Position numbers and translations under genes: made by a program. From Beroe forskalii (Eukaryota; Ctenophora; Nuda; Beroida; Beroidae): a DNA stretch of 64,000 nucleotides. This document shows, piece after piece, positions 48,501 through 59,758 of this stretch. Below the pieces are notes generated by a model, which had not been told where the DNA came from, did no database searches, and saw only the letters and a list, made by a program, of their open reading frames with translations. The DNA lies in NCBI GenBank assembly GCA_011033025.1, contig WFMF01000186.1, positions 1 through 64,000 on the forward strand, in the 5' to 3' direction. Position 1 is the first letter of the stretch. Each line of letters opens with the position of its first letter.

Positions 48501-50074
48501 GATATACAGGTTAAACGTCACTGGAGACTTGCCAGAAGACTGATTATGATAATCCTGCTCTTAGATTAACATAAACTTTCGGGGAACACTGTGATAGCAG
48601 ATATATACTTATTTGTATCTCAATTCTCCATAATTCTCATTAATAGTAATACACTAATGCACCATTGTTATACGGGGGAGATTTGTTAAATCTTATGCAC
48701 TGATTGAGTGGCTGTTCTGTATATGTGAGCCATTTTGGAGATTCACTTATTAATCTCTTAGAAAGATTAATGAACTAGTATCATTCGTGTGGGGTGTAAT
48801 AATGTCTCTTGACTGCAAGTAAAACTAAACATATCCACCAACTGTACTAATCAGTAGTACACGCGATTGGAAGAAATAAAAATAATAGTAGTAGACCTAA
48901 TGAATTATCAATATAAATCTTTAATTAGATTGATTCAAAACTTTTGAGCCATCCATTTTCATGTCAAGGGAGTTTTTAATCTAAGAATCACAAAGTAGTC
49001 AGTACAGAAGTGCTGCACCCGCAATCTGTCTTATTCCTTTGTAATTTTAATCAACAGTACAAACTTGCAGTGATTCGATCAACTATTGTCCCTGTGTTTT
49101 TGAGTATTTTTAATTTCTATAACTAAAATATTGGTATGGATATGCATTGTTGCAATAAGAGGGAAAGGGTGTAATAAACAAATAACAATATGGCGGTCCC
49201 TCATTTTCGTGTGGATATTGTTAATGTTATGTAGTTACACTCGGTGATTGAATTAAAACTCTATACATTCATGATTCGGTATTGAGTTACATCCGATAAA
49301 TTCGTGGTTAAAAGGTGACCTTATCAGATCCCAAATATCTTCCTAGAAACCAAGACACATTTCATCATTAATTGGAAATACCATGAAAGCATGAAAGGGA
49401 TATCGTTTTCAATGGGATGTTTACAGCTGTCAATAGTTTTGAAAACTAATTATTGATGAAGAGTATTGATGGCGATAACCCGTTTGATATTTCTCTTGTA
49501 CAACTCAATAGTCAATGGGTACATTTTTCCAATTGAATCAACTGTCTACAGCCTTAGTACAGAAGTGCTGCATCGCTGCGAAAGTAAAATGCTTCATCCT
49601 TGGTGGTTGATGTTTTGACTTTTGAATCACAAGTCACATCTGGCAGCGGTGCTGCTGATGTCGGGGATGTGAAATGAATAGAACGGAGTTTTATAAATAT
49701 CTCAGCGAGATAAAATACAATTAGTTATTAGATTCCATTTCATTTGAACTCTCTCGATAATTGGTTTTGTTAATGGAAGTTTGAACGTGTCTGTTGTTCC
49801 ATATGTTGCTATGAACATAGGTATTCAGAAGCCTGCAAATCTTCGATCATCATTTTCGGCCTATTTCATTTGGTATCCAGGATTCAAAGTTATGGTAATT
49901 TTATGAAGTCATGGGAGCATTAAATTCAAATTCATCATTAGATTATCCTAATTCAGTTTGGCTTTAATCTTTGAAATAAATAATTTTCTTGTGTTTCAGC
50001 GCAAACCACGACCACATTGTGAAGATGATAGAGATGTTTGAAGACAAGAACTACCTCTACCTCATCATGGATCT
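39508..50074 (+). CDS. CAMK1: CaMKI-like protein kinase, 5' part only (first four coding exons)
   Basis: Exons, plus strand: 39508-39596, 41302-41352, 42944-43024 and 50000-50074, each ending in phase 2 and followed by one base completing the codon; together 98 complete codons. Exon 1 gives a basic N-terminus and YNVKEVLG; exon 2 the glycine loop SGAFSEVCLCVHKETGK (about 30-46); exon 3 YAVKCIDKK with the ATP-binding Lys (about 51) and LENEIAVLKA with the helix-C Glu (about 68); exon 4 HDHIVKMIEMFEDKNYLYLI and the hinge MDL. The VAIKCI...KE.S.ENEIAVL pattern is specific to the CaMKI group (CaMKI/PNCK). CaMKI is a cytosolic Ser/Thr kinase activated by Ca2+/calmodulin and CaMKK. Introns are large (about 1.7, 1.6 and 7 kb). 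I found no catalytic-loop exon between 50075 and 64000, so the gene runs beyond the window or is broken. Confidence 0.88.
39890..40210. repeat. Degenerate GGGACAAATGGGACA repeat in kinase intron 1
   Basis: Irregular repetition of gggacaaatgggacatttgg and variants such as gggaccaaatggtacattt, within the first CaMKI-like intron. Confidence 0.7.
41580..41696. repeat. Tandem duplication, about 61 bp
   Basis: The segment aaaatgtgctcattcggaat continuing to cgcccctcaaaaatc occurs twice head to tail in the second kinase intron, joined by a short ttaaaatgtgc stutter. Confidence 0.9.
43195..43285. repeat. Diverged copy of the 39.0-kb SINE/LINE tail
   Basis: Matches 39040-39110 in order: ttggccctgtgctggca, ctgctcccc, tttcgggattggg. 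Located in kinase intron 3. Confidence 0.5.
43395..43535. repeat. Tandem repeat, about 54-bp unit x 2.5
   Basis: Units containing ttctttgatgagtac, ttcgttgtgatgttggtaa and cagtatagtatgacga repeat head to tail. Three overlapping minus-strand frames come from this repeat and are not genes. Confidence 0.9.
43620..43765. repeat. Degenerate repeat of GTCGCACTAATTAA motif
   Basis: Six to seven imperfect copies of a motif of about 21 bp (gtgtcgcattaattaact, gtcgcactaactaagt, gtggcactaattaagt). The unit is partly palindromic, like the GCACTATATAGTGAC motif of the element at 50711-51783, but a relation is not shown. Confidence 0.6.
43766..49999. other. Remainder of the 7-kb kinase intron, no gene seen
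   Basis: Apart from the hairpins at 45.8 kb, a 17-bp triple repeat at 47120-47175 (ctggatcagttgctgc) and dispersed short motifs, this intron contains no recognisable coding exon on either strand. The open frames present have no family features. Confidence 0.5.
45833..45960. repeat. Three consecutive GC-rich hairpins
   Basis: Three stem-loops in series: catatcgc...gcgatatg (about 45851-45887), gatatatccctcgaggg with gagggccgaggtgatatatc (about 45888-45935), and gtatagcacgctgggctc with gggcccgagtgttatac (about 45916-45954). Each stem closes with an AT-rich atatcg or tatac base and a GC-rich centre. They lie in the 7-kb kinase intron with no coding frame. Confidence 0.65.
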
Positions 50075-50710
50075 GTAAGTAATTGCATTTTTAAGAAAAT
50101 AAGAAATACTCTGATACGTTTCTTGTTAAATGCAACTTTTCTGTCACTATACAGTATTTTTATCTACTAACCATGACTGATGACGAAATGACTGATGACG
50201 AAAGCTTCCCACCTATGATTATATAGTAATCCAGATTTTATAGTCAGAACATTGTCGCCACTTACGTGCCACATTTAGCCTCCGTGCCACATGGCCAGGG
50301 TTAATGATTAACTCTAGATTCCATTCCTTTCTCCTGCTACGGGGGCGTGAAACAAAGCGTCCCAATACACGACAATGGGCTCATGGTTTTCCTGCATTGT
50401 TAATGAGTAATGACAAATATAAGGACCAGCTGTTGAAGTCTAGGAGAAATCCTACAAATATTCGGAAAAATCCAGGCTATAATAACGTTCACACGGTCAT
50501 TGCTGGTACTTTTCTACATCAGATAGATCTAGATACGAAGTACGTTGTACTCTTGTAGATTCACGGAACGATTTGTTGAAAGGTCATCACTCTTCAACAA
50601 TTCTATGTCCTCATCACGGAATGATGGAACTCATGTTCCAGCAGCACGTTTAGGATTCATCTTATTGTTATGTACGTACACGTCGTGTATCAGATACGAA
50701 CCTCGTACTC

Positions 50711-51783
50711 GGTAATCGCACTATTTAGTGACACCGCACTATATAGTGACACCATGTCACTGTATAGTGCGCTGACACTATAAAGTGTTTTTACGCACTA
50801 TTTAGTGACAAGAAGTAGACCATAATATGTTATTGACTGTCCCAAATCACCTGGAAAGAAAAGCGCACTATATACTTATATAGTGACATGGCCTCATTAA
50901 CGGCTCAGCATCTCGCCGGATCTCATTGCATCCCATGCAAGTGATGGGGTTCACGTTGTCCCCTATTCACATTGTTCTCACACAGCATGCAATTAGTGAG
51001 AGTGATTATGGTGCCTCATCGTACTGTGGTAGATCTCCTACTATCACACTGGTCCCAAAAACATGCAATTAAGGTTTTCCCATAACTGCATTGCCGCACT
51101 TGATCAGTCCACATCGTGTTAAGTATCTTGTTACGGCTAGTATACACGGGGGTGCATCCCTCAGGCAAAGTATCGCATTCTCAACATGCCTACTCTACGG
51201 ACAAGTTTCCAGCACCTTCAGAGCATCCTCAGCACTGATGACTAGGGACACCTGACTCTCCTTCTCCACTTTTTCCTCCTCCAGCCTCCCCCCTTGAGTA
51301 CACCACTGCTCCTCTGGGACTCTGAGTACACCCCACACCTCCAGAGACCGGAGATCCTTCCTTTTTGGCACCTTGTGATTGACAGATCCTTCAAGATGCC
51401 CCCCCCCCCCTGTTTTAGAACGATTTTAAGGGTGGTACTATTTGTATAACGCCGTGTTGGGTATTGTCCGTTGACCTGGTTGCATTCACCTGGTCGTGGA
51501 CTTCTGCCCGGACTCTTCTCATCAATCGACTTGATAACTCACGATACCATGCTGACAGCTCACGGTAGACTAAATATCTAATGGGGTCGTTACCTTCAAT
51601 AAGTAGGCCAGTAAAGGGCATGCAATGTGATACACCGGCGTACGCTATTATTGGGAAGAACATGTCACTATATAGTGTGCTGACACTATAAAGTGTTTTT
51701 ACGCACTATATAGTGACTGGGGTATTTTGGCACTAAAAAGGTTGTCACTATATAGTGCGGTGTCACTATATAGTGCGGCAATC
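50711..51783. mobile_element. Non-autonomous DNA transposon with palindromic TIRs and 10-bp target duplication
   Basis: The 10-mer cctcgtactc flanks it exactly on both sides (50701-50710 and 51784-51793). The left end ggtaatcgcactatttagtg and the reverse complement of the right end (gattgccgcactatatagtg) form an imperfect TIR. Just inside, both ends carry tandem copies of the quasi-palindrome gcactatatagtgac and a shared block of about 58 bp including gctgacactataaagtgttt. A 9-11 bp target duplication is the hallmark of Mutator-like elements. The 0.8-kb interior has no transposase; an 82-residue minus-strand frame (51415-51663) has no recognisable domain. Element class is inference. Confidence 0.75.
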
Positions 51784-51793
51784 CCTCGTACTC

Positions 51794-53555
51794 TTATAGA
51801 TACATAGATGCACGACGGTTAAATCTGACGGCTAAATCTGACGTTAAATCTGATGTTAAATCTACGCGGATTTTAGTTATTGTGGAATTTCTCTGACCCA
51901 GGAAGGGAAAGCTGAACGAAAAACAACGTTCGCTGAAAGTTTTTTGTGTTTTTGTCACTGATAAGATGAATCCATGTCAAGTGCCAGGATACTGCGCTAT
52001 ACTTTGCGTATTAATAATCTGCCGGTTACGGCATGTTTTTTAGCGCGCAGCAGGGCTTGGTGACGTCATATGACCTGTGGATTACGAACCACAGATAACT
52101 AGTCTTAATAACTGTTATGTTAGATACCTTGCTGATTAATGTACTCGTTAAATGGCTTTGAGTTTTAAATTGTTTCTACATTTCCAGACTATCTGCATGC
52201 ACTGTAATTATAATATGCATCGTACTATGATGCAGCCATCGTCTGTACTAAAGTATACTGTAATCCGTTCACACTGAACACAAATAGAGAAATAGCAATA
52301 ATAGCGGTTGACTGGCAGTATGGCGATACGACTAATAAGTACCTCCTCACTTTAAGTGATGCTCATAATATACCACCAACACGAAGTCGAGGCGGTTGAC
52401 TGGTACAGCTCTCAAAGTGAGTAGCGGTTGACTGGCGGTATGATGATGATTTGAAGTTGTCTAATTGATGCTTTGATGCGGTTCTCCCGACCTCCTAAAT
52501 AAAATGCGAATCGCTCCTTTTGAACGATGGTGAAACTTCTCTTAAATTGTGAATGGTTTCATCACTAACTGTTAATCGCACAGAAATTAGGAAGTTGTGA
52601 GAACATGGTTTTAGTGTACACTTGGTAAAGTGGCATCGCATTGGAAGCCCCAACGTTCCTGTAATCCTGAAAGTTTGACATGATCAGGAGTACATTTTCA
52701 AAAAGCATAGTCTGTCATCTGGCGTAGCTAAAAGACTTGTCTGTTGGCTGTTCCTAGATAGCTAGAAGCAGGATGTCTTTTTGGTGACTTTCAACTTAAC
52801 CAATAATTCAACCTCAGGTTAAATATTCAAGTGATTCCTGAGTTTAACACAATTTCTGATGCTTTTCGTTCGTTCCTACATTCCTTTCTTCTAGTTTTTG
52901 CCTGATTTGCTTAAAATGACACTCAAATACCACGTTCTTCCAGTTCTCTATTCCTCCAATCAGATTAAAATAATACCTACCTTGACCAGAATGCACGTGG
53001 AACATGTTTAAAGGCAGTAGTACCACGTATAATGTGGATGAAATGAATTACCCTGGACTATTTGGCGGTGGTTAAAGTGTACTGTACTCCTCAGATATTC
53101 AGGTATTCATGAGTTGACCAGGTTAAATAGGTAGTTGAGTGCCATGTCACTATCAGTGGATATAACGGTGAATTGATGACGTCATCTCGTGTTATTGTGC
53201 ACCACCAATAGTCTACCAAATTATGTTAGACCGGCAATGAGTATTTATACTGGTCGTTAGTGTAAGGCAGGGCTCCCGCATAATGCGGCATGATATAATG
53301 GAGAATCTCCTTCTGACATCCTCTACCACGCACATTTATCTGTATATCTCAATATTATACCGAGGTTTACATATCCCATGCTCAAAAAGGCAAAAAGTCG
53401 ACGTTGAGCCAATCTTAAATCACCATTTTGACACATGAAAATTACATCATTCTAAGCTGTATTCTGTACGGGTTTTTTAAGTCTAGGTTATGCTGCGTAT
53501 GCTGCTTTTGATCAATCACCTAACAATACCTTCATTTGCTGATATGTACACGGAA
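51794..53555. other. Intergenic, short dispersed motifs only
   Basis: No gene recognised. gcggttgactgg occurs three times at 52303-52440, and gaattgatgacgtcatc at about 53170 is one instance of the dispersed TGACGTCAT motif. Confidence 0.5.
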
Positions 53556-56500
53556 TAGATTAGTCTGGTCAGTATATGCATGTACCCTGCAAAAATTCGT
53601 TAACGTATCCCACTATGTTATTTGTGCTTCTTATCATGTTAGAAAACATATAAAACCAGGAGTATTAAAAAAATACCTTGGGGAAACTCGAAATTGACCA
53701 CGCCCTTTTCCGACCGTGGGAAAATTCATGGATTGCAGAACGAAAAATATTTATAGACATATATAGCATGATGGGTGTCTAAACCCATGTTTTTGGGACG
53801 CTGAATCGGTTGCAAGGGTTATTTTTAGTCTCTGACCATCACATAAGCCATTAGTGACCACGCCCACCCCTTATCGTGGGAATTTTTGAGTCATTTTCAC
53901 ATGATGTATTTCCAAATCAAACTGTGGCATGTTAGGTGTCTAAACCCATGTTTTTTGAGACGCTGAATCGATTGGAAGGGTTATTTTTATGCTCTGACAA
54001 TCACATAAGCCATTAGCGACCACGCCCACCTTTGATCGTGGGAATTTTTGAGCCAATTTCACGTGATATATTTCCAAGTCAAACTGTGGCATTTTAGGTG
54101 TCTAAGCCCATGTTTTTTGGGCGCTGAATCGATTGGAAGGATTATTTATAGGCTCTGACCATCACATAAGCCATTAGCAACCAGCTGACCACGCCCACCA
54201 GTGATCGTGGGAATTTTTGAGTCAATTTCACATGATATATTTCCAAGTCAAACTGTGGCACGTTAGGTGTCTAAACCCATGGTTTTGAGATGCTGAATCG
54301 ATTGAAAGGGTTATTTTCAGGCTATCACATAAGAGCCATTATTAGTGACCATGTCCACCTGCACCTTTCATCATGGGAATTATTTTAGGAGTCTCAACCC
54401 ATGTTTCTTAGGACTCTGAATAAATTTAAATCGTTAATTTCTATAATCATCATAATGGACGTTAGTGTGAGGACACCCACCTACAGCCATGGCCCATGAT
54501 GCGAGACTTTTTCTTGACCAAAACCAGGGGGAAATACCGGTTTATAATAGACCTTGCTTACCAGCCTCAACACGGGCATCAGGAAAGAGGACTTCAAGAT
54601 GCAGAATCATCATCAAGCACTAGGTTCGACGAAATCTGGGGGTTTCATGCTGTAGATTGACCTCAAAATGCAATTATTACAGGATGCCAATCTGCCAGGA
54701 AAATCTAGCATTCTTTTGGGGGAACGAAATATGGACATTGACATGCCTGTGTTTCAGACTATCACCACCCCCCGGTTCTACCATGGATTTTCACCAAGAT
54801 CGTGAAACTGCTTTTAGCTTTTCAGCGGAACAGAGGCGAATGGGGGCCAATCTGGATGTTTTTTGGGCAATCACCTGATATCGAGGCTAGAGTACCTAAG
54901 GTTTATAGAGAACCAGGAGAAAAGCTCTCGGAACCAGTACAGGTTATAGCCTTTCTGGGAATGGAACTGTCTTCAACAAACGCTAGCTCAAAATTCCGGA
55001 CTTGCCAGAAGCAGGAGAGGTTTCAACTAGGGAAGCTGGGGAATATCAGTATATCAAGATATCAGTTGAAAGAACTGAACTTTGGAGAAAACTGTTCCTA
55101 GTGCTGAAACAGTGGAACACCAGAAGATTTTGTGTTGGTCAGGGTAAGCCCTACACCATCAATTAGATGCTAGTAACTCAGGGTGAGGATTATTGTTAGA
55201 CTCCAGACAAGCGCTTGGAAATTGGTCCCAAGAAAAGCAAAGTCTAGAGCTCTACGCTCCTCCTCTTAGAAGACAAAAACTGGTCATATGCGGAGACAAC
55301 ACTACCAGTCTGGCATACAAAGAAAAAGGAGGAACGAAGAGTCCTCAACTCTGCAATTTCGCAAAACAGATATATGGGAATTAGCCCATACATTCAAATT
55401 TCAGAATAAATCTAGAAGTGGAGCATGTTCCACCCAGATACATAACCTGTAACGAGCATCAAATTCACTCATTTAAATGAATGCATTCCACCTCACTCCC
55501 GAGAAGGAGGAATGAGACAATGGTCAATGCCTTCTCTCCATTCACTGTGATTCTGCGTGGCATTCTGATCTGATGGCCCAGGCTCCAGGTGTTCAAAGTT
55601 CAGGACAACCAGTGCCCGATAGTGCTGATTGCACCAAGATGGGACACTCAAACATAGTTCATAGTTCTTCCAATGTTTTGGGCATGTTTTGGAATATTCA
55701 GTTACCACATAACACTTCTACACTTACAGGACAAAGTGTACATTATACAACCCTCAGCCTCTGGGTTACTTGCTTCATTTGACGGCTTGGCCTGTGCCCT
55801 GTTACAGGACAGGCATTCAAGGAAGAGGCATTAACCCAAGCCTAGAAACCAAGTACCAGACATGCTGAAAAGAGTGGGCTGAATTCTGTCAGAAACGTGA
55901 AATTGATCCATTCAATACATGTGAGTTGTGACATCAGTCCAATAATGGATTTTTACATGAAATGAAAACAGAGGGAGTGTCATCAATCATGGACTTGTCA
56001 ATCAGCTTAGCAGTTAATAATCTGCACTATCCACTTACTTGTCTGGCATTAAGGACAAGAAACTCTCAGATCATGAGGCTGTTAAGACTTTTATGAAATC
56101 ACAATAAAAACTAATCCACACAGGGCTAGAAACTTAGATATAACACGTCGTGGAATGTAAAACAAGTGATAATCACAGCCAGCGATTCTTCCAACACCAA
56201 GCTTACCATCTTAGATCAATCCATTAAGACTTTTACCTTTGTAACTATGGGGCGCTCAGGCCTCAGCAGACCTAGCGGTATTTTCTCTGCCACAGATAAC
56301 AAACAGTCTTGCTCTTGATAAAGCTTTCGTTTCCCAAACAGCAGAGTCCAAGACCCCTTACTGCCCGTGAGAATCGATGTGACATCTCAGGACATGGCTA
56401 ACATTTGTGAGAGCTTCAGAGCATGCATGGTTTACATAGGAAGAACCAAGAAAATTAGATTGCTATTCATATCCATAATCCACCACGTGTCATTACAAGA

Positions 56501-57170
56501 AGATATCCTCTAAGACCGTCTCATGGTGAATTACTACATCCATGGATAAAGACATAAAGGGGAAGTTAAACCAATCGATTTAGCATCTCAAAAACATGCG
56601 CTTAGACAGTCTAATAGACACCTAACATGCCAATGTTTGATTTGAAAATATAAAATGTGAAAATGACTCATAAATTCCCAGGATCAAAGGTGGGCGTGGT
56701 CGCTAATGGCTTATGTGATGGTCAGAGCCTATAAATAACCCTTCCAATCGATTCAGCGCCCCAAAAAACATGGGTTTAGACACCTAACATGCCACAGTTT
56801 GACTTGGAAATATATCACATGAAATTGGCTCAAAAATTCCCACGATAAGGGGTGGGCGTGGTCACTAATGGCTTATGTGATGGTCAGAGACTAAAAATAA
56901 CCCTTGCAACCGATTCAGCGTCCCAAAAAACATGGGTTTAGACACCCATCATGCTATATATGTCTATAAATATTTTTCGTTCTGCAATCCATGAATTTTC
57001 CCACGGTCGGAAAAGGGCGTGGTCAATTTTTCGAGTTTCCCAAGGTATTTTTTAATACTCCTGGTTTTATATGTTTTCTAACATGATAAGAAGCACAAAT
57101 AACATAGTGGGATACGTTAACGAATTTTTGCACAGATGAGCCTATTTTTGCATATACTGACCAGACTAGA
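53556..57170. mobile_element. DIRS-like retrotransposon relic with long inverted arms built of about 163-bp repeats
   Basis: The left end agtctggtcagtatatgca (from about 53560) is the reverse complement of the right end tgcatatactgaccagact (to about 57168). The arms extend about 860 bp on the left and 600 bp on the right. They are made of units of about 160-170 bp marked by gaccacgcccacc on the left (53696, 53855, 54018, 54187) and by its complement on the right (56692, 56853, 57015). Between them, plus-strand remnants read GKYRFIIDL and FLGMELSS (reverse transcriptase), then LGNWSQEKQSLEL and CGDNTTSLAYKEKGGTKSPQ, which matches the RNase H of DIRS elements (DNTTA.AYINK.GG..S). DIRS elements encode a tyrosine recombinase and carry inverted terminal repeats, which fits. 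Confidence 0.75.
54500..56110 (+). pseudogene. Broken DIRS-type RT-RNase H (and possible recombinase) coding region
   Basis: Remnants in order: GKYRFIIDL near 54530 (RT), FLGMELSSTNAS near 54950, WSQEKQSLEL near 55220 and the RNase H stretch near 55290-55380. The frame is interrupted by many stops and at least one frameshift. 55920-56090 (LHEMKTEGVSS, LHYPLTCLALRTRNSQ) may be a decayed recombinase segment, but this is weak. No intact protein remains. Confidence 0.7.
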
Positions 57171-57179
57171 TAGGCAGTT

Positions 57180-58750
57180 GCGATGTCGTAATTATCATAG
57201 CGCAATGTAGCAGGTTGATAACGTTGAAGCGCCTATTTCTCGCACGCAGGGGTAGGCAGGTAATTGCAGTCGTGCAATTCATATATTGACACCTAGACAA
57301 CATGTTTTATTGAAAACGATTTGGCAAATTCTAATAGCTATACAAGCAGCTCTTTACACGTGTCTGTGTTACGGAGAATGTTTAGTTGACACCTAGACAA
57401 CACATGGAGAACGTTTAGTTGACACCTAGACAATTGTTTGACAAATCTTAAAATAGCTATATAAGCAGTTAGCAGATAGATGGTCACACGATCTACCTGT
57501 ATGTCAGCATTAAGAAGACGCCCATTAACCCCCATACTGCCAGGGGTTTCCAAGTGGATACCCCTCATGGTTTTACCCACAGTGTGCTTAGGTTATACGA
57601 ATCAGTACCTAGGGTTGGCATAGTACACTGATATTAGCCATGAGGTGCTTCGGGTAGACTTATGCGGCGTCTCCTTAGGGTGGCCCTTGTCAATATTCAA
57701 GCAGCAGTACGCGCATTGTCCTCCTTGTAGGCTGTGTGAGAGATTGTATAGTGATGTGAGTCTCATGTTATAAATCGTAAGTTAATACGCCATCCATAGG
57801 AAGGTGAATTGATGGCTTCGCTCCTCTAGCATCAGCTCCCGAATCATTGTAACACACAGTTATATGTGAAATACATAGACGCACGCTTATTGAGTCCATT
57901 TTGGGATACTTCATACTTCCCCAGTTGAGACCCGCAGCCCGAAAGGCAAGGATCTAAACCAATATATAGACCCGACCAGGCAAGAATCGATGTATTATAG
58001 ACACCGATTTAAACGTCAAAGGTACATCCATATATTCAGTACATTTATTAGGTCTGATCAGCATTATGGATTTAGTTGGCTTGATTTCCTAACACCTTCC
58101 TTTACGCTCCAATGCCCATGAATCACATTACTGAGTGGTAGATGATTACGTCATTACCATAGTTCAAAGTGAAGAATTGGTGACCTCCAGTGGCTTATTG
58201 TGTTTAGTTGCGTCTATTTCAGATGTGATTAGCTTATATTAATAGCCCCGCTCGATAAATAAGCGGTAAAATAATGTCATCATTATCATAGCACAATGTA
58301 ATAAAGTGACTGGTTTTTAACCGCCTATTTTTCGCGCACGATATTTAGCTATTCACACGCGATCACACACACTCAGTACTCCTACCAATTATTAACTCTA
58401 ACTCTCATTTCTTACAATGCTAATATATAATAAAGTTAATATATAGAATATACAGAATAATAGTCAATATATATTCTATTTTTGCTTAGCGTGAGCGGGG
58501 CATTATACCAAATTTACTCCACAAAGCGCAGCACTCTTTGCTTGACGTGGGCGTTGCTTTGTGCGACGGAGCAAGTACGCAGCAGTGCGTCAACAAAACA
58601 CCATTGTAAACTATGATTATGACGTCATACTCAAGTAGCTATATATCCTTCCAGCCTTTTCACCAAAGAGAAGAATTATGTGTAATATTTACCTCTCTTA
58701 CACACTCACAGTACATGTCTGTAGAGAAGGATATAGAATCTCTGCGTTTA
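57180..58750. repeat. Non-coding region with gacacctagacaa and dispersed motifs
   Basis: The 13-mer gacacctagacaa occurs at about 57289, 57388 and 57420 (a related form at about 63430). Three copies of the TCATAG/TGACGTCAT dispersed motif lie at about 57190, 58150 and 58275. No coding exon recognised. Confidence 0.55.
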
Positions 58751-59758
58751 CACGTACTTCCATAGTCCATTCTGCCATACTTCCATAACATAGTGATATT
58801 AATGACTTCACTAACACTCTTATTGTAAAGATGAATCTGGAATCTCATATACTTCCATAGTCCATTCTGCCATACTTCTATAACATAGTGATATTAATGA
58901 CTTCACTAACATTCTTATTGTAAAGAAGAATCTGGAATCTCATATACTTCCATAGTCTATTCTGCCATACTTCCATAACATGATGATATTAATGACTTCA
59001 CTAACACTCTTATTGTAAAGATGAATCTGGAATCTCATATACTTCCATAGTCCATTCTGCCATACTTCCATAACATGATGATATTAATGACTTCACTAAG
59101 ACTCTTATTGTAAAGAAGAATCTGGAATCTCATATACTTCCATAGTCCATTCTGCCATACTTCCATAACATGATGATATTAATGACTTCACTAAGACTCT
59201 TATTGTAAAGAAGAATCTGGAATCTCATATACTTCCATAGTCCATTCTGCCATACTTCCATAACATGATGATATTAATGACTTCACTAAGACTCTTATTG
59301 TAAAGATGAATCTGGAATCTCATATACTTCCATAGTCCATTCTGCCATACTTCCATAACATAGTGATATTAATGACTTCACTAACACTCTTATTGTAAAG
59401 ATGAATCTGGAATCTCATATACTTCCATAGTCCATTCTGCCATACTTCCATAACATGATGATATTAATGACTTCACTAACACTCTTATTGTAAAGATGAA
59501 TCTGGAATCTCATATACTTCCATAGTCCATTCTGCCATACTTCCATAACATGATGATATTAATGACTTCACTAACACTCTTATTGTAAAGATGAATCTGG
59601 AATCTCATATACTTCCATAGTCCATTCTGCCATACTTCCATAACATGATGATATTAATGACTTCACTAACACTCTTATTGTAAAGATGAATCTGGAATCT
59701 CATATACTTCCATAGTCCATTCTGCCATACTTCCATAAGATGATATTAATGACTTCAC
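58750..59758. repeat. Satellite, 95-bp unit, about 10.5 copies
   Basis: Head-to-tail copies of a 95-bp unit (catatacttccatagtccat, tctgccatacttccataaca, aatgacttcactaacactct, tgtaaagatgaatctggaat). Copies are very similar; variants are tagtgat versus gatgat, aacactc versus aagactc, and atgaatc versus agaatc. The last copy has a 3-bp deletion before the array ends at cttcactcc. No conserved frame runs through it. Confidence 0.95.

Noticed and set aside
51415..51663. 82-residue minus-strand frame inside the TIR element as a transposase
   Set aside because: No catalytic or DNA-binding motif and far too short; left as interior of a non-autonomous element.
58750..59758. CRISPR-like or gene-family interpretation of the 95-bp repeats
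   Set aside because: The whole unit is repeated without variable spacers and has no open frame; it is satellite DNA.
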